A DNA stretch of 64,000 nt, from positions 462,174-526,173 of the forward strand of contig JAUIAH010000002.1 of the NCBI GenBank assembly GCA_030425385.1, written 5' to 3'. How positions within the stretch are numbered: the first letter of the stretch is position 1; each line of letters begins with the position of its first letter. This DNA is from Verrucomicrobiia bacterium. GTDB taxonomy: Bacteria; Verrucomicrobiota; Verrucomicrobiia; Verrucomicrobiales; DEV007. The position numbers were made by a program, and so were the translations under genes. Under the pieces are notes generated by a model that saw nothing but the letters and a program-made list of their open reading frames with translations, was not told the DNA's origin and did no database searches. Of the stretch, positions 37,266 to 46,275 are shown piece after piece.

Positions 37266-40200
37266 AGGATGTTCGGCGTACTTCGCGAAGGTGATTCTGT
37301 AAGGACTCAAATTGGAAATCCTCACACCATTGGAGAAGAGGAGCGGCCGCGGAAGGATCAACGTCCCTAAACTCCCAGAGGAGATTCATGGTTTCCTTCA
37401 AATTGAGACGAGCCGCCGCTTCCTCAAGCTTATCGAGCCAATCGAGTGGCATCTGCGCAATGGCAGGCTTTTCCGTCTCACCTTTGGGATCCGGTTCGGC
37501 CACGACGGGCTCAGGCTCTGGTTCGATGACAATGTCTTCGCTTTCCCATGCGTCCATGGTTACCTCATCAGTCTCCTCCTCGGGAGCCAAGACCGGTTCT
37601 TCGGGTGGCGGTGCCGCGGCGACGGCATTCAATGAGGCAGGCAAGGCAGACTCGCGAGGGATCAGCGGGATCTGTTCAGAACGTCCTTCGTAGTCAAAGA
37701 TGACGCCGAGATGCGCCTCAAAGACCTCCACGAGACTTCTCTCGTGCACCGGCTTGGCGAGAAAGAGATCAAACGGCCCATCGGTGATGCGCCGCTCTGC
37801 CCCTTTCAAGGCACTCGCGGTCAGCGCCACCATGACGATATCACTGTCAGGATAACGCTCGCGAATCTTCGCTGCGGCGGTGTCTCCGTCCATCACGGGC
37901 ATGTGAATGTCCATGAAGACCACGTCAGGCTTCACGTCCTCACAAACCCGCAAAGCCTCTGCTCCATCCGTCGCCGTCTGCGCAGGCAGACCGATCGATC
38001 CTAACAATAGCTCCATCCAAGCACGGCTTTCATGGTGATCGTCCACAATGAGCACCTTGGGAGGGGTCTGCCCAGCAGCCAAGCCGCACGCACGCTGATT
38101 CTGGGCCAAACGCCGATCATCGAGTTCAGCCGGATTCGGCTCTTCACATGGGATGGTGACCGTGGCGATGGTCCCTTCACCCGCCACGGATTCGACGACA
38201 ATATCGCCCCCTAACAGACGCGCAAATTGCCGACTAATGGCAAGCCCTAACCCTGTCCCCTCCTGCAATTTCCGCCCAGACTCGGCTTGATAGAACGGCT
38301 GAAAGAGCGCCGCCTTCTCCTCCTCATTGATGCCTGGACCCGTATCGCAGATAGACGCGATCAGTGTCCACGCCGATGACGTTCCATCTGCGAAGCGTTG
38401 CTCCGCCCGGACCCGAAGAGCCACCTCTCCTTCCGTCGTGAACTTCACTGCGTTTCCAAAGAGATTGATGAGAATCTGCCGCAGCTTCACTTCATCCGTG
38501 CGCGCGTAGACGGGCACGGTGGGCGCAATCCCCAATTTCAATCGCACGCCAGGGTGCGCCCGCGTCTGAAACATCGACACGACGGAGTCTAGCAATTCCG
38601 TCAAATTAAAACTCCCGGACTCGACATTCACCTCCCCAGCCTCGATGCGCGACATTTCGAGCACATCATTGATCATATCCAGCAAGTGCGTCCCACTTCG
38701 AGAAATCATCTCGAGATACTGACGCTGCTGTTCGGTCGCGACGGAATCCCGGGCCATCACTTGAGAGAAACCGAGAATTGCATTGAGCGGCGTGCGCAAT
38801 TCGTGGCTCATGCGCGAGAGAAACTCACTCTTCGCGTGGTTCGCAGACTCTGCTTCCGTCTTGGCTTTGGCGAGCGCACGATTCTTTCGAGCCAGTTCGT
38901 GTCGTTGCACCCGCTCGTGCTCGAAGAGTCGTGCTTGCCCAAGGGCGATCCCAACCATGTCCGCCACGGCTTTCACCAAAGCCTCGTCTTCAGACGCCCA
39001 ATCTCGTTTCTCCTGACATTGCTGCAATACAAGGACGCCATTCACCTCACTCTGATAAGAAGTCCGCACCGCCAACATCGATTGCACGCCACTCTCTTGC
39101 AATGCTGCTAGAGATTCCGTGAGCACCTCTTCACGAGACACGTCTTCACACGAAAAGACCTCTTCCTCTTGGAGCAAGGTTTGTACAAGGGGGGACTTCA
39201 CCGTCAACACCATCTCCTCTTCTAACGGAGACACCCCAGGAGCCACATGCTCACTAGTAATGATCAAGTCAGGCGTGGGCGACTGGTGATAGCTCAAGAT
39301 ATAGCAGCGATCGACATCCAGGCCTTCTCCCAAACCCGAGATGGCTGACTGCACGATCTCATCCCGATCAAAGCTCGCGCGCACCTGCTGCGAGATGCTC
39401 TGAAGAAGCTTCGCGCGATGAACCTCCCGCTGAAGATCTTCCACCGCCTGGCACGCTTCCAACTCCACCGCCACGCGACTCGCGAATAAGTCCAGAATCG
39501 TTTGGAAGGATTCTAACGCATGATTCAAAGGCTTGGAGCCAATGATGCAGAGATACCCCTCGCGCTCGCCTGACGCTTTCACAATGGGCACTCCCACAAA
39601 GCTCTCCGCATCACATTCCTGGAGAAACGCATTGTCAGGATGCTGAGACGCCGCTCCCTCCTCCACACAGATCCAGCCTTCGCCTGCCACATCCAACGGG
39701 GAATCGCGCAGGTCAATTTCCTCACAGACATGCCAATCCGCATCACGCCAATAGGCTCTGGTGAAGAACCGCCCTTCCTCTCTGGGGTGATCCAGCGCAA
39801 CGAGGCCGACCTCCGCGTCCAGCAGTTGAGCCATGGCACGAGCGCCGCTGCGAAAGAACGCGTTTCCTGCTCGATTCGCAGTGGATTCGGTGATCAATCG
39901 CAGCCCATCGGAGAACTCGCGCAAGGAATCCTCTGCCAATTTGCGCTCCGTGATGTCTTCATACGACCCAAAGATCCCGATCACATCTCCATTCTCATCG
40001 TGCATAGGCACTTTATTCGTCTCCACCCACGCGTGGGTCCCATCCGCACGCTGCTGCCTCTCGGATATCTTCAAACGAGGCGCATTCTCTGCCATCACCC
40101 GCTGATCATCACGCGCGTAGGCCTTCGCGTCCTCCTTCTTCCAGGGCATGTCCTCATCTCGTTTCCCCACCAGAGCCTCAGGAGACTCAAAGCCCGCGTC

Positions 40201-40413
40201 GCGAGCAAAGCGCGAATTACAGCCCAAGAAGCGGAGATCGCGCCCTTTCCAGAACACGGCGATGGGAATGGACTCCAGCACCAGAGAGAGCGAGGCGCGG
40301 CTATCCGAGTAGTCGAAGGTCGTCGCCGCTGATTCCACACTCTCCTCTTCCTTCGAAGAAGCGGGCGAATGGTTCAGACCTTCGGGAGTGGTGGCAGGAT
40401 CAGAGGCGTCCAT
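37252..40413 (-). CDS. Hybrid sensor histidine kinase (PAS-GAF-GAF-HK-REC)
   Basis: 1053 residues, without obvious membrane segments, so a cytoplasmic sensor. Order: PAS domain (about 40-165) ending GIFGSYEDITERK; two GAF-type domains (about 170-330 and 340-505); the phospho-acceptor domain with SHELRTPLNAILGFS (about 537); HATPase (about 640-760) with NLFGNAVKF, DTGPGI and GTGLGLAIS; a receiver (about 787-905) with LIVDDHHESRAW and Asp in VVFMDIHMPVMDGD (about 832); then a Glu/Pro-rich linker and an HPt-less helical tail. It forms an operon with the shorter receiver-kinase downstream. The signal is unknown; two GAF domains suggest small-molecule or redox sensing. Confidence 0.92.
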   Translation of the reverse strand: MDASDPATTPEGLNHSPASSKEEESVESAATTFDYSDSRASLSLVLESIPIAVFWKGRDLRFLGCNSRFARDAGFESPEALVGKRDEDMPWKKEDAKAYARDDQRVMAENAPRLKISERQQRADGTHAWVETNKVPMHDENGDVIGIFGSYEDITERKLAEDSLREFSDGLRLITESTANRAGNAFFRSGARAMAQLLDAEVGLVALDHPREEGRFFTRAYWRDADWHVCEEIDLRDSPLDVAGEGWICVEEGAASQHPDNAFLQECDAESFVGVPIVKASGEREGYLCIIGSKPLNHALESFQTILDLFASRVAVELEACQAVEDLQREVHRAKLLQSISQQVRASFDRDEIVQSAISGLGEGLDVDRCYILSYHQSPTPDLIITSEHVAPGVSPLEEEMVLTVKSPLVQTLLQEEEVFSCEDVSREEVLTESLAALQESGVQSMLAVRTSYQSEVNGVLVLQQCQEKRDWASEDEALVKAVADMVGIALGQARLFEHERVQRHELARKNRALAKAKTEAESANHAKSEFLSRMSHELRTPLNAILGFSQVMARDSVATEQQRQYLEMISRSGTHLLDMINDVLEMSRIEAGEVNVESGSFNLTELLDSVVSMFQTRAHPGVRLKLGIAPTVPVYARTDEVKLRQILINLFGNAVKFTTEGEVALRVRAEQRFADGTSSAWTLIASICDTGPGINEEEKAALFQPFYQAESGRKLQEGTGLGLAISRQFARLLGGDIVVESVAGEGTIATVTIPCEEPNPAELDDRRLAQNQRACGLAAGQTPPKVLIVDDHHESRAWMELLLGSIGLPAQTATDGAEALRVCEDVKPDVVFMDIHMPVMDGDTAAAKIRERYPDSDIVMVALTASALKGAERRITDGPFDLFLAKPVHERSLVEVFEAHLGVIFDYEGRSEQIPLIPRESALPASLNAVAAAPPPEEPVLAPEEETDEVTMDAWESEDIVIEPEPEPVVAEPDPKGETEKPAIAQMPLDWLDKLEEAAARLNLKETMNLLWEFRDVDPSAAAPLLQWCEDFQFESLQNHLREVRRTSYALL

Positions 40414-40615
40414 GGGCTTCGAGGATCAGATAATCCACATCGACAATAATTTCCATATTAAAACGCAACGAAAGTCAGTTTCTCTGTAATAATGTCCCCG
40501 CTCTTCATCTCCAATGCGTCCTCATGGTGGTCATGGTGGCCTCTGAGTCGCGAATGCGAAGGTTGCGTTCTCCAGCAGGCACGGCAGAATCGGCGTAGCT
40601 CGTCCATTCCCTCCC

Positions 40616-41314
40616 ATGTATTTCGACCCTTTCTACACCATCATCACCGTAGCCTCGATGGCCGCCAGCCACTTTGTCAGCACGATGCTACAAAAACGCT
40701 TTGCGGAATTCTCTCAGGTGCCGCTGCCCTATTCCGGGCGCGAAGTCGCCCACCGCATGCTGGCAGACATGGGCGTGCCCGAGGTCGAAATCACCGCAGC
40801 CCGTGGCCAGCTCACGGATCATTACAACCCTGCCGACAAGACCGTGAATCTCAGTGAGGTCGTCTATGGAGCCAACAACGTCGCCGCCGCCGCCGTCGCT
40901 GCGCACGAATGCGGTCACGCCATTCAGCACAAACGAAGCTACCCGTTTCTCAAACTCCGCTCCCGCATCGTCCCGCTGGTCCAGCTCAGCAACCGGGTGA
41001 ACCAATTCCTCTTGATGATCGGTCTCGCCATGGCGGCGACCCAGATGGGCGCCACGGTGCTCCTCATCGGCATTGCCCTCTTCGCCATCACGACGCTCTT
41101 CGCCATCGTCACCCTCCCAGTCGAGTTCGATGCCAGCAAGCGCGCCTTGCAATGGATGGAAGCGAGCGGGCTGACCCAGGGCGAGAATCACGCCAAGGCC
41201 AAGAAAGCACTCTTCTGGGCCGCCATGACTTACACCGTGGGTGCTCTCAGCCAGATCGGCCAACTGATCTACTTCATCTCCATCTACCTACGCTCGCAAG
41301 AGCGCCGGGGCTGA
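40616..41314 (+). CDS. YugP-type zinc metallopeptidase
   Basis: 232 residues. An N-terminal membrane helix (about 5-25) is followed by a soluble segment and the zinc-binding motif AHECGHAIQH (HExxH type, about 95), then two or three membrane segments (about 125-190). The rest of the family signature is present: NLSEVVYGANNVAAAAVAAHE before the motif and LPVEFDASKRALQW after it. This matches the YugP neutral zinc metallopeptidase family. Physiological substrates are unknown. Monocistronic. The 202 bases upstream contain no other gene and probably hold its promoter and that of the divergent kinase operon. Confidence 0.92.
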   Translation: MYFDPFYTIITVASMAASHFVSTMLQKRFAEFSQVPLPYSGREVAHRMLADMGVPEVEITAARGQLTDHYNPADKTVNLSEVVYGANNVAAAAVAAHECGHAIQHKRSYPFLKLRSRIVPLVQLSNRVNQFLLMIGLAMAATQMGATVLLIGIALFAITTLFAIVTLPVEFDASKRALQWMEASGLTQGENHAKAKKALFWAAMTYTVGALSQIGQLIYFISIYLRSQERRG

Positions 41315-41356
41315 TCCGCTCTGCCAGAATGCCCTTAAGAGAGTCAGGAAAGGGCT

Positions 41357-41551
41357 CTACCTGAGGACCGAGCCCGCTCCCGAAACGACTCGGCCACCGG
41401 CATCTCTGCCGAGGGCTTCGTTCCAGCCCGGAGGAGGGGTATCACTGGTGATCGAACCATCCGCTTCCATCCGGCTATTGCCTAAATCAGGAGTCGCACA
41501 GCTGGCAAACACGATGAGGGCAACGGCGTAAGGGAAGAGGGCGAGTTTCAT
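41357..41551 (-). CDS. Small lipoprotein
   Basis: The start at 41551 gives a 64-residue product with leader MKLALFPYAVALIVFASC and a lipobox (FASC, acylated Cys at 18). The mature part is Gly/Pro/Asp-rich (GNSRMEADGSITSDTPPPGW) and short. The frame is open upstream into the tRNA, which is not used. Probably an outer-membrane lipoprotein of unknown function, like others of this size in the phylum. It lies 72 bases downstream of tRNA-Trp on the same strand and converges on the metallopeptidase gene. Confidence 0.6.
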   Translation of the reverse strand: MKLALFPYAVALIVFASCATPDLGNSRMEADGSITSDTPPPGWNEALGRDAGGRVVSGAGSVLR

Positions 41552-41623
41552 GAAGATTGAATCAATCAATGGGTTGTAGGGTCCCATAATCGTCATCCAG
41601 GAACCGTGCACAATCCACGGCAG

Positions 41624-41699
41624 TGGCAGGTGAGACAGGACTCGAACCTGCAACCCTCGGTTTTGGAGACCGATGCTCTACCAATTGAGCTACTCACCT
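41624..41699 (-). tRNA. tRNA-Trp (CCA anticodon)
   Basis: A 76-base cloverleaf on the minus strand. Acceptor AGGTGAG pairs with CTCACCT; the discriminator is G and CCA is encoded. The anticodon stem TCGGT/ACCGA encloses loop CTCCAAA, giving anticodon CCA. The T-loop GGTTCGAGTCC is normal. In many bacteria tRNA-Trp precedes secE and nusG; that is not so here. Confidence 0.97.
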
Positions 41700-41879
41700 G
41701 AAGGCCGACGCCTGGGCGTTGCCGTGTGGGCATTTCTCCCACGCTGCGAGGCATTGTCAAGCAGGTTTGGTATCAGTCCTCAGCCTCGATTCGATGAATG
41801 CGGTGGCGCCCTCATTCTTTTCCACTTTTGAGTGAAGTCGTTGTCCGGATTGCCTTTCGTGCGGGTTTCACATTCCAGA

Positions 41880-43811
41880 ATGAAGAATAATCCATCGGAA
41901 CTCGATCCATGGCCTACTTTCCGAAAAGCACCATCTGAGAGGGCTTTTGAAGCCGTTGTGCGGAGATATGCGGACCTGGTGTTCTCTGTCGCTCGCCGCC
42001 GCGCCTTCGGCAACCTCACCGTCGCCGAAGAGATCACTCAATCCGTGTTCAGCGACCTCGCCCAGAAAGGACCGCGTCTATCGCCCAAAGTGCTCATCTC
42101 AAGTTGGCTCTACCAACACACCTGCTATACCGCCGCGAAGTATTGGCGGGGAGAGCAACGACGCCTGCGCCGAGAGACCAGGGCGGCCGAAGCCATGGCT
42201 TCGGATACGGAAACCGCATGGCAAGATCTGGAACCTCTCCTCGATCAAGCCCTGCTTCAGTTGTCGGAGAGAGACCGAGAGGCAGTGATCATGCGGTTCT
42301 ACGAAAACTGTCGTTTCAAAGAAATGGGGCAGCAGTTGGGAACCAGTGAAGATGCGGCCCGCAAACGTGTGGAACGCGCACTTACGAAATTACGGAGTTG
42401 GTTAGAGCGCCGTGGGCTGAGGGTCAGCGCGGTGGCTCTAGCGGCGTTGCTAGAAGAATCCTTTGTTTGTCCCGCCCCCGCCTCCATCATGGAGCCTTGC
42501 GCCATGCCCCAAGGTGACGCCTCCTGGACATCACTGGGGACCGGCTTGCCCATGAAATGTTGGACTGCGGGAATGATCACTATCGCTTTTGCCAGCGGCT
42601 TCGCCGTGATACCGGGTTGGCACAAGCTCACCGAGCAGCCAGGCGGGTTTCAGCGGGCTGGAGTTGGTGAAAGCATCGCGCGTCGCGAACTGCCTCCAAT
42701 ACCCCAGGCCTCGCGCCCTCAGATTCCCACACCAACCGTCGAAGAAGTGCTAGCCTCGGAAGACTTTGAGCAGCTGGATCTGCTGGTCGCCTTTCTGCCG
42801 ACGGCTACTGAGAAGGAACTGGCGACGATCGTCGCCCACTGGGGGAAGTATGATTGGCAGCCTTTGCCTGATGCCAAATGGAAATTACTTCTGGCGCGTT
42901 GGTTAGAGATCGATCCCATCCGAGCGGCTCAGGCGGCCGAAGACTACGATCAACCGTACACCACGCACCGCTTGGAGGATTATGTTTATCTCGCCTGGGC
43001 GCAACGCGACTACAAGAGCGCCTTGCAGACGGCGATGGAAGATCCAGAAGCGGCTCAAGCCATGAGTGACGAGATCTCTAAGCGAGATCTGCCCGTGGCT
43101 CTTGAGCTGTTAGAACATTATCCTGGCATGCGTCGAATGGGGGAGAACGTGTTGGCGAAACTGGCAGAATCCATGCCCGATTCCGCTCTTGAGAAAGCGC
43201 AAACGTTGCCGGACAGTGCCCGCGATAGGGCGATCCGTGCTGTGATCCAGAAAGTGAGTGAGTCCGATCCCGTCGCGGCGCTAAAGCTTGCCGATTCCAT
43301 TCCCTCTCTCATTGATCGCAACAACGCCAAAGTTGCCGTCATTCATCAGGAGGGACCGCGCGATCCAAGGTTTGCTTTTGATCAGGCACTCCAACTACCG
43401 CCTGGCAAGCAGCGCAGAGATACCCTCCTCTTCTGGGCAAAGCTGCAATCGAAGACTGATCCCATGGCAACCATCGCCCTCGCAGAGACCTTGCGAGATC
43501 CGCAAGAGCGCCGGACAGGCATGAGCTTCGCGTTGCGTGCTCTGGCAGAATCAGGGAAGGAGAATTTGCTCACCTTGCTAGACCGCTATGGCTGGGACCT
43601 AACAAAGGCAAACGCTAGAGATCAGATTGGGATGTCAGGGATTGGTGGTGGTGATCTTGGTAATGATGCTCAGAACGCAATCGTGAAGCTAGGCGCCACA
43701 GATCCTGGCAAAGCGCTCGCTTATTTGAACAACCTTCCAGAAGGTGAATGGAAGGAACAGGCGCTCCACCAGTGGAAGAAACGCTATCCAGAAACCCCAG
43801 TAGAGCCATGA
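41880..43811 (+). CDS. ECF sigma factor with long C-terminal membrane/repeat extension
   Basis: 643 residues from the ATG at 41880. The N-terminal 185 are an ordinary extracytoplasmic-function sigma factor: region 2 (about 20-95) with FEAVVRRYADLVFSVARR and region 4 (about 135-185) with LSERDREAVIMRFYENCRFKEMG. Then comes a membrane segment (about 228-246, AGMITIAFASGFAVIPGW) and about 400 residues of alpha-helical repeats with motifs such as SDPVAALKLADSI and KTDPMATIALAET. This architecture places the sigma domain in the cytoplasm and the repeats outside, so the extension may act as a tethered regulator. The next gene starts on its stop codon (ATGA) and has a similar repeat part. Confidence 0.88.
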   Translation: MKNNPSELDPWPTFRKAPSERAFEAVVRRYADLVFSVARRRAFGNLTVAEEITQSVFSDLAQKGPRLSPKVLISSWLYQHTCYTAAKYWRGEQRRLRRETRAAEAMASDTETAWQDLEPLLDQALLQLSERDREAVIMRFYENCRFKEMGQQLGTSEDAARKRVERALTKLRSWLERRGLRVSAVALAALLEESFVCPAPASIMEPCAMPQGDASWTSLGTGLPMKCWTAGMITIAFASGFAVIPGWHKLTEQPGGFQRAGVGESIARRELPPIPQASRPQIPTPTVEEVLASEDFEQLDLLVAFLPTATEKELATIVAHWGKYDWQPLPDAKWKLLLARWLEIDPIRAAQAAEDYDQPYTTHRLEDYVYLAWAQRDYKSALQTAMEDPEAAQAMSDEISKRDLPVALELLEHYPGMRRMGENVLAKLAESMPDSALEKAQTLPDSARDRAIRAVIQKVSESDPVAALKLADSIPSLIDRNNAKVAVIHQEGPRDPRFAFDQALQLPPGKQRRDTLLFWAKLQSKTDPMATIALAETLRDPQERRTGMSFALRALAESGKENLLTLLDRYGWDLTKANARDQIGMSGIGGGDLGNDAQNAIVKLGATDPGKALAYLNNLPEGEWKEQALHQWKKRYPETPVEP

Positions 43812-45514
43812 CAAACACATTTCGCGCATACGTGATCTTCGCCTTTGGTGGCGGTGTCTTGTTTGGTGCCGTACTCACGAGGCCGAAGGAAGTGGATTCG
43901 GAACGTCCTCCCACGAGAGCCACTAACTCTCTGTTTCTCGCACGGACAAGCACATCCCACGCCGCAATTCTACGCCTGTTAGACGATTCAGATATGGATG
44001 AAGCTGATCGCTTCCACGCGATGGCGACCTGGCCACTGCCGGATAAGGCGAGTTGTTGGCACCTGTTAGAAAAGTTAGAAGGCCGTGAGAATCCCCTTCC
44101 AATTGGACTCCTCGCCCAGCGCATCCTGCATCGCCTCGCTTCTCTTGATCTAGAGGAAACGTTTGATCGCCTCGACGAGAAGAAGGGCTGGAGAACGCGC
44201 GGCGATCTCCTATCACTCTTATGTCAGCGATGGGCAAAGAGTGATCTCTCAGCCGTGGCTGATCGCATTGAGAGCATGACTGACCTGGGCAATCTCAAGA
44301 CGAGATTGATCCATACGGCCATCGATCATTCCGACAGTGAATCTGTGGCGCTGGGCGTCGAGCTCTTAGTGAAATACCAATTGGATCCCGGCACAGGAGA
44401 TCGCTTCCCTCGACTCTTTGGAACTCTTGCAAAAGCACAACCAGGCCTGGCCGCCGCACAGGCGATGCGCATCGCATCGCCAGATCATCGAACACGAGCA
44501 CTTGAGATCGTGCTACGGGAATGGGGCGCCGTGGATGCGGAGGCGGCAGCGGCGTTTGTCATGGCGGACTCGTCATTGGGGACCTTGAATCCCTCCATCA
44601 ACCGTCGATCGGCACTTTGGTCAGCGGTGGCAGAAGGGCTCGCCAAGATCGATCCCGAGCTCGCTCTTCAACGGTTCGAGCAATGGACCGGTCGAAGGGA
44701 TTATGTCGGCATGGTGGTCCAGGCCATGGCACGAAGCGATCCACGAGCGGCCTACGAGTGGTTGAAGAAGAACGAGCCAGATGGTCGGTGGAACGCCGAG
44801 TCCCTAGCAAAGTCCTGGGCCGCTGTCGACACGGACGAAGCCCTGTCGTGGGCACGAAATCTTGAAGGGGAGAAGCAAGCCCAAGCGCTCACTGGCATCG
44901 CCCATACGATCAGAGATGCGGATCCAGCTAAGGCCTTCCGACTCTATGCTGAGGCGGGAAACGGAGACGGCATCAACATCCTCATCCGAAAGAGCGCCAA
45001 CCGTGATTGGGGCGGCACTCTGGAAACCTTGCGACAATGGGAGGATCCACAACTTCGAGCAAACGCAGCCCTGTCCATGCTCGAACACGCCTATGCCGTT
45101 TCGCGGCCTCTAGGGGAAGATTTGAATGTGTTGCTAGAGTGGATCGACGAAGAAATGGGAGATCCCAATGGTGAGACGACGTCCCATCTCTTTCCGTTAG
45201 CCCACGCGCTTGACGAGACGGAAGAACGAGTGCTTGCGCAGAACTTTCCGCAGCTTTATCAGCAGGTTCTGCCGTGGCTGATCGATCATTACGAGTATAG
45301 CCGTCCGAGCCGCGCGGCGGAATTGTTGTTAGAGCTTCAGGATCCTCGCGCGCTGAGAAAGGCAGCTCAAGGTGTCTTCGCCCAGTGGGCCGCTCAAGAT
45401 CCAGAGGCTGGAAGGCGCTGGTTAGGCAAGCACACACTCGGTGAAGCCGATGCCCTGGCTCGTGAGGTGTTTCATCACACTTTGGCTAGCTTTAGCCCGC
45501 CTCAGTCACCCTGA
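43808..45514 (+). CDS. Membrane-anchored helical-repeat protein coupled to the sigma factor
   Basis: 568 residues. The start is fixed by the ATGA overlap with the sigma gene stop. An N-terminal membrane segment (AYVIFAFGGGVLFGAVLT) is followed by a continuous set of helical repeats whose units share a W-x-x-x-D-x-x-x-A pattern, for example RWAKSDLSAVADRIESM, WAAVDTDEALSWARNL and WAAQDPEAGRRWLG. The same pattern occurs in the C-terminal part of the sigma factor, so the two may be paralogous extracytoplasmic parts that interact, perhaps as sigma plus sensor or anti-sigma. That interaction is inference. No enzyme motif is visible. Confidence 0.65.
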   Translation: MTNTFRAYVIFAFGGGVLFGAVLTRPKEVDSERPPTRATNSLFLARTSTSHAAILRLLDDSDMDEADRFHAMATWPLPDKASCWHLLEKLEGRENPLPIGLLAQRILHRLASLDLEETFDRLDEKKGWRTRGDLLSLLCQRWAKSDLSAVADRIESMTDLGNLKTRLIHTAIDHSDSESVALGVELLVKYQLDPGTGDRFPRLFGTLAKAQPGLAAAQAMRIASPDHRTRALEIVLREWGAVDAEAAAAFVMADSSLGTLNPSINRRSALWSAVAEGLAKIDPELALQRFEQWTGRRDYVGMVVQAMARSDPRAAYEWLKKNEPDGRWNAESLAKSWAAVDTDEALSWARNLEGEKQAQALTGIAHTIRDADPAKAFRLYAEAGNGDGINILIRKSANRDWGGTLETLRQWEDPQLRANAALSMLEHAYAVSRPLGEDLNVLLEWIDEEMGDPNGETTSHLFPLAHALDETEERVLAQNFPQLYQQVLPWLIDHYEYSRPSRAAELLLELQDPRALRKAAQGVFAQWAAQDPEAGRRWLGKHTLGEADALAREVFHHTLASFSPPQSP

Positions 45515-46275
45515 TCGACTCCGGCCTTCATCGCGGCTTGGTCGAGCCTCTGGCGGACGCGGCGGGCGATGTCCGCTTCTTCCTTGAGGCGACCGACGAC
45601 GTCTTCGATGGCCCGGTCGCGTTGGGGAAGATCAAGGCTGGTCGGATGCAAGATGGCGTCGATGTTGTTCCGCGTTTCACTCAGAGTCTTGTAAGCCTGA
45701 GAGATGGTGCTGACGATTTCTCGCTGCGTGTCTTCCAGTTCCTCCCGCTGTGCGTCGGTGATCTGAAGCGAGGGACGCGCCAAGCGGCCCTGCACCTGGG
45801 CGAGGTGATCGAGTTCATCGGCGATGCCATAACAGAGTTCATCAATCATGGCTTCCACTTGCCCGGCCCCTTCGGGAACACTTTCGCCGCGAGTGACTTC
45901 CACTTCGATCTCGCGTTTGAGTTCGAGAAATTTTCCCAAGGTGATGGCGAGATCGCCTGCTCGCTGTTTCCGCAGACGATCCAGGCGCTGCGTCATCTCA
46001 TGGTCTTGCTTGAGGTTGGACTTGGTGATGACCTTCTTGAGCACCCGCTGCTTGAGAGCTTCCCCGGTGAGACGCCAATAGAACCAAAGAGCCGCGGTGG
46101 AACAGAGAAAGAGGAGAACGCCTACCCACCAAACTGGCTTGAGAAAGTACAAGAGAACTGCCAGAACCGCATAGACGCTCCACGTGATTGGCGAGGTCAG
46201 ACGCGCGATCCAGCGCTTCCGCAGGATTTCTTCCTCTGCTAGAGGAAGCTGGAAAGAGGACAAACGGGCACTCAT
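45502..46275 (-). CDS. Two-helix membrane protein with coiled coil, unknown
   Basis: 257 residues from the ATG at 46275, which overlaps the sulfatase stop (ATGA). After a short cytoplasmic start come two membrane segments (about 33-72: ITWSVYAVLAVLLYFLKP, WWVGVLLFLCSTAALWFYW), then a long charged helical domain (about 75-257) with coiled-coil character (LDRLRKQRAGDLA, LEDTQREIVSTISQAY). No recognised domain. Coupling to a sulfatase suggests cotranslation but not function. Its 3' end overlaps that of the convergent repeat protein by 13 bases. Confidence 0.6.
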   Translation of the reverse strand: MSARLSSFQLPLAEEEILRKRWIARLTSPITWSVYAVLAVLLYFLKPVWWVGVLLFLCSTAALWFYWRLTGEALKQRVLKKVITKSNLKQDHEMTQRLDRLRKQRAGDLAITLGKFLELKREIEVEVTRGESVPEGAGQVEAMIDELCYGIADELDHLAQVQGRLARPSLQITDAQREELEDTQREIVSTISQAYKTLSETRNNIDAILHPTSLDLPQRDRAIEDVVGRLKEEADIARRVRQRLDQAAMKAGVDQGD

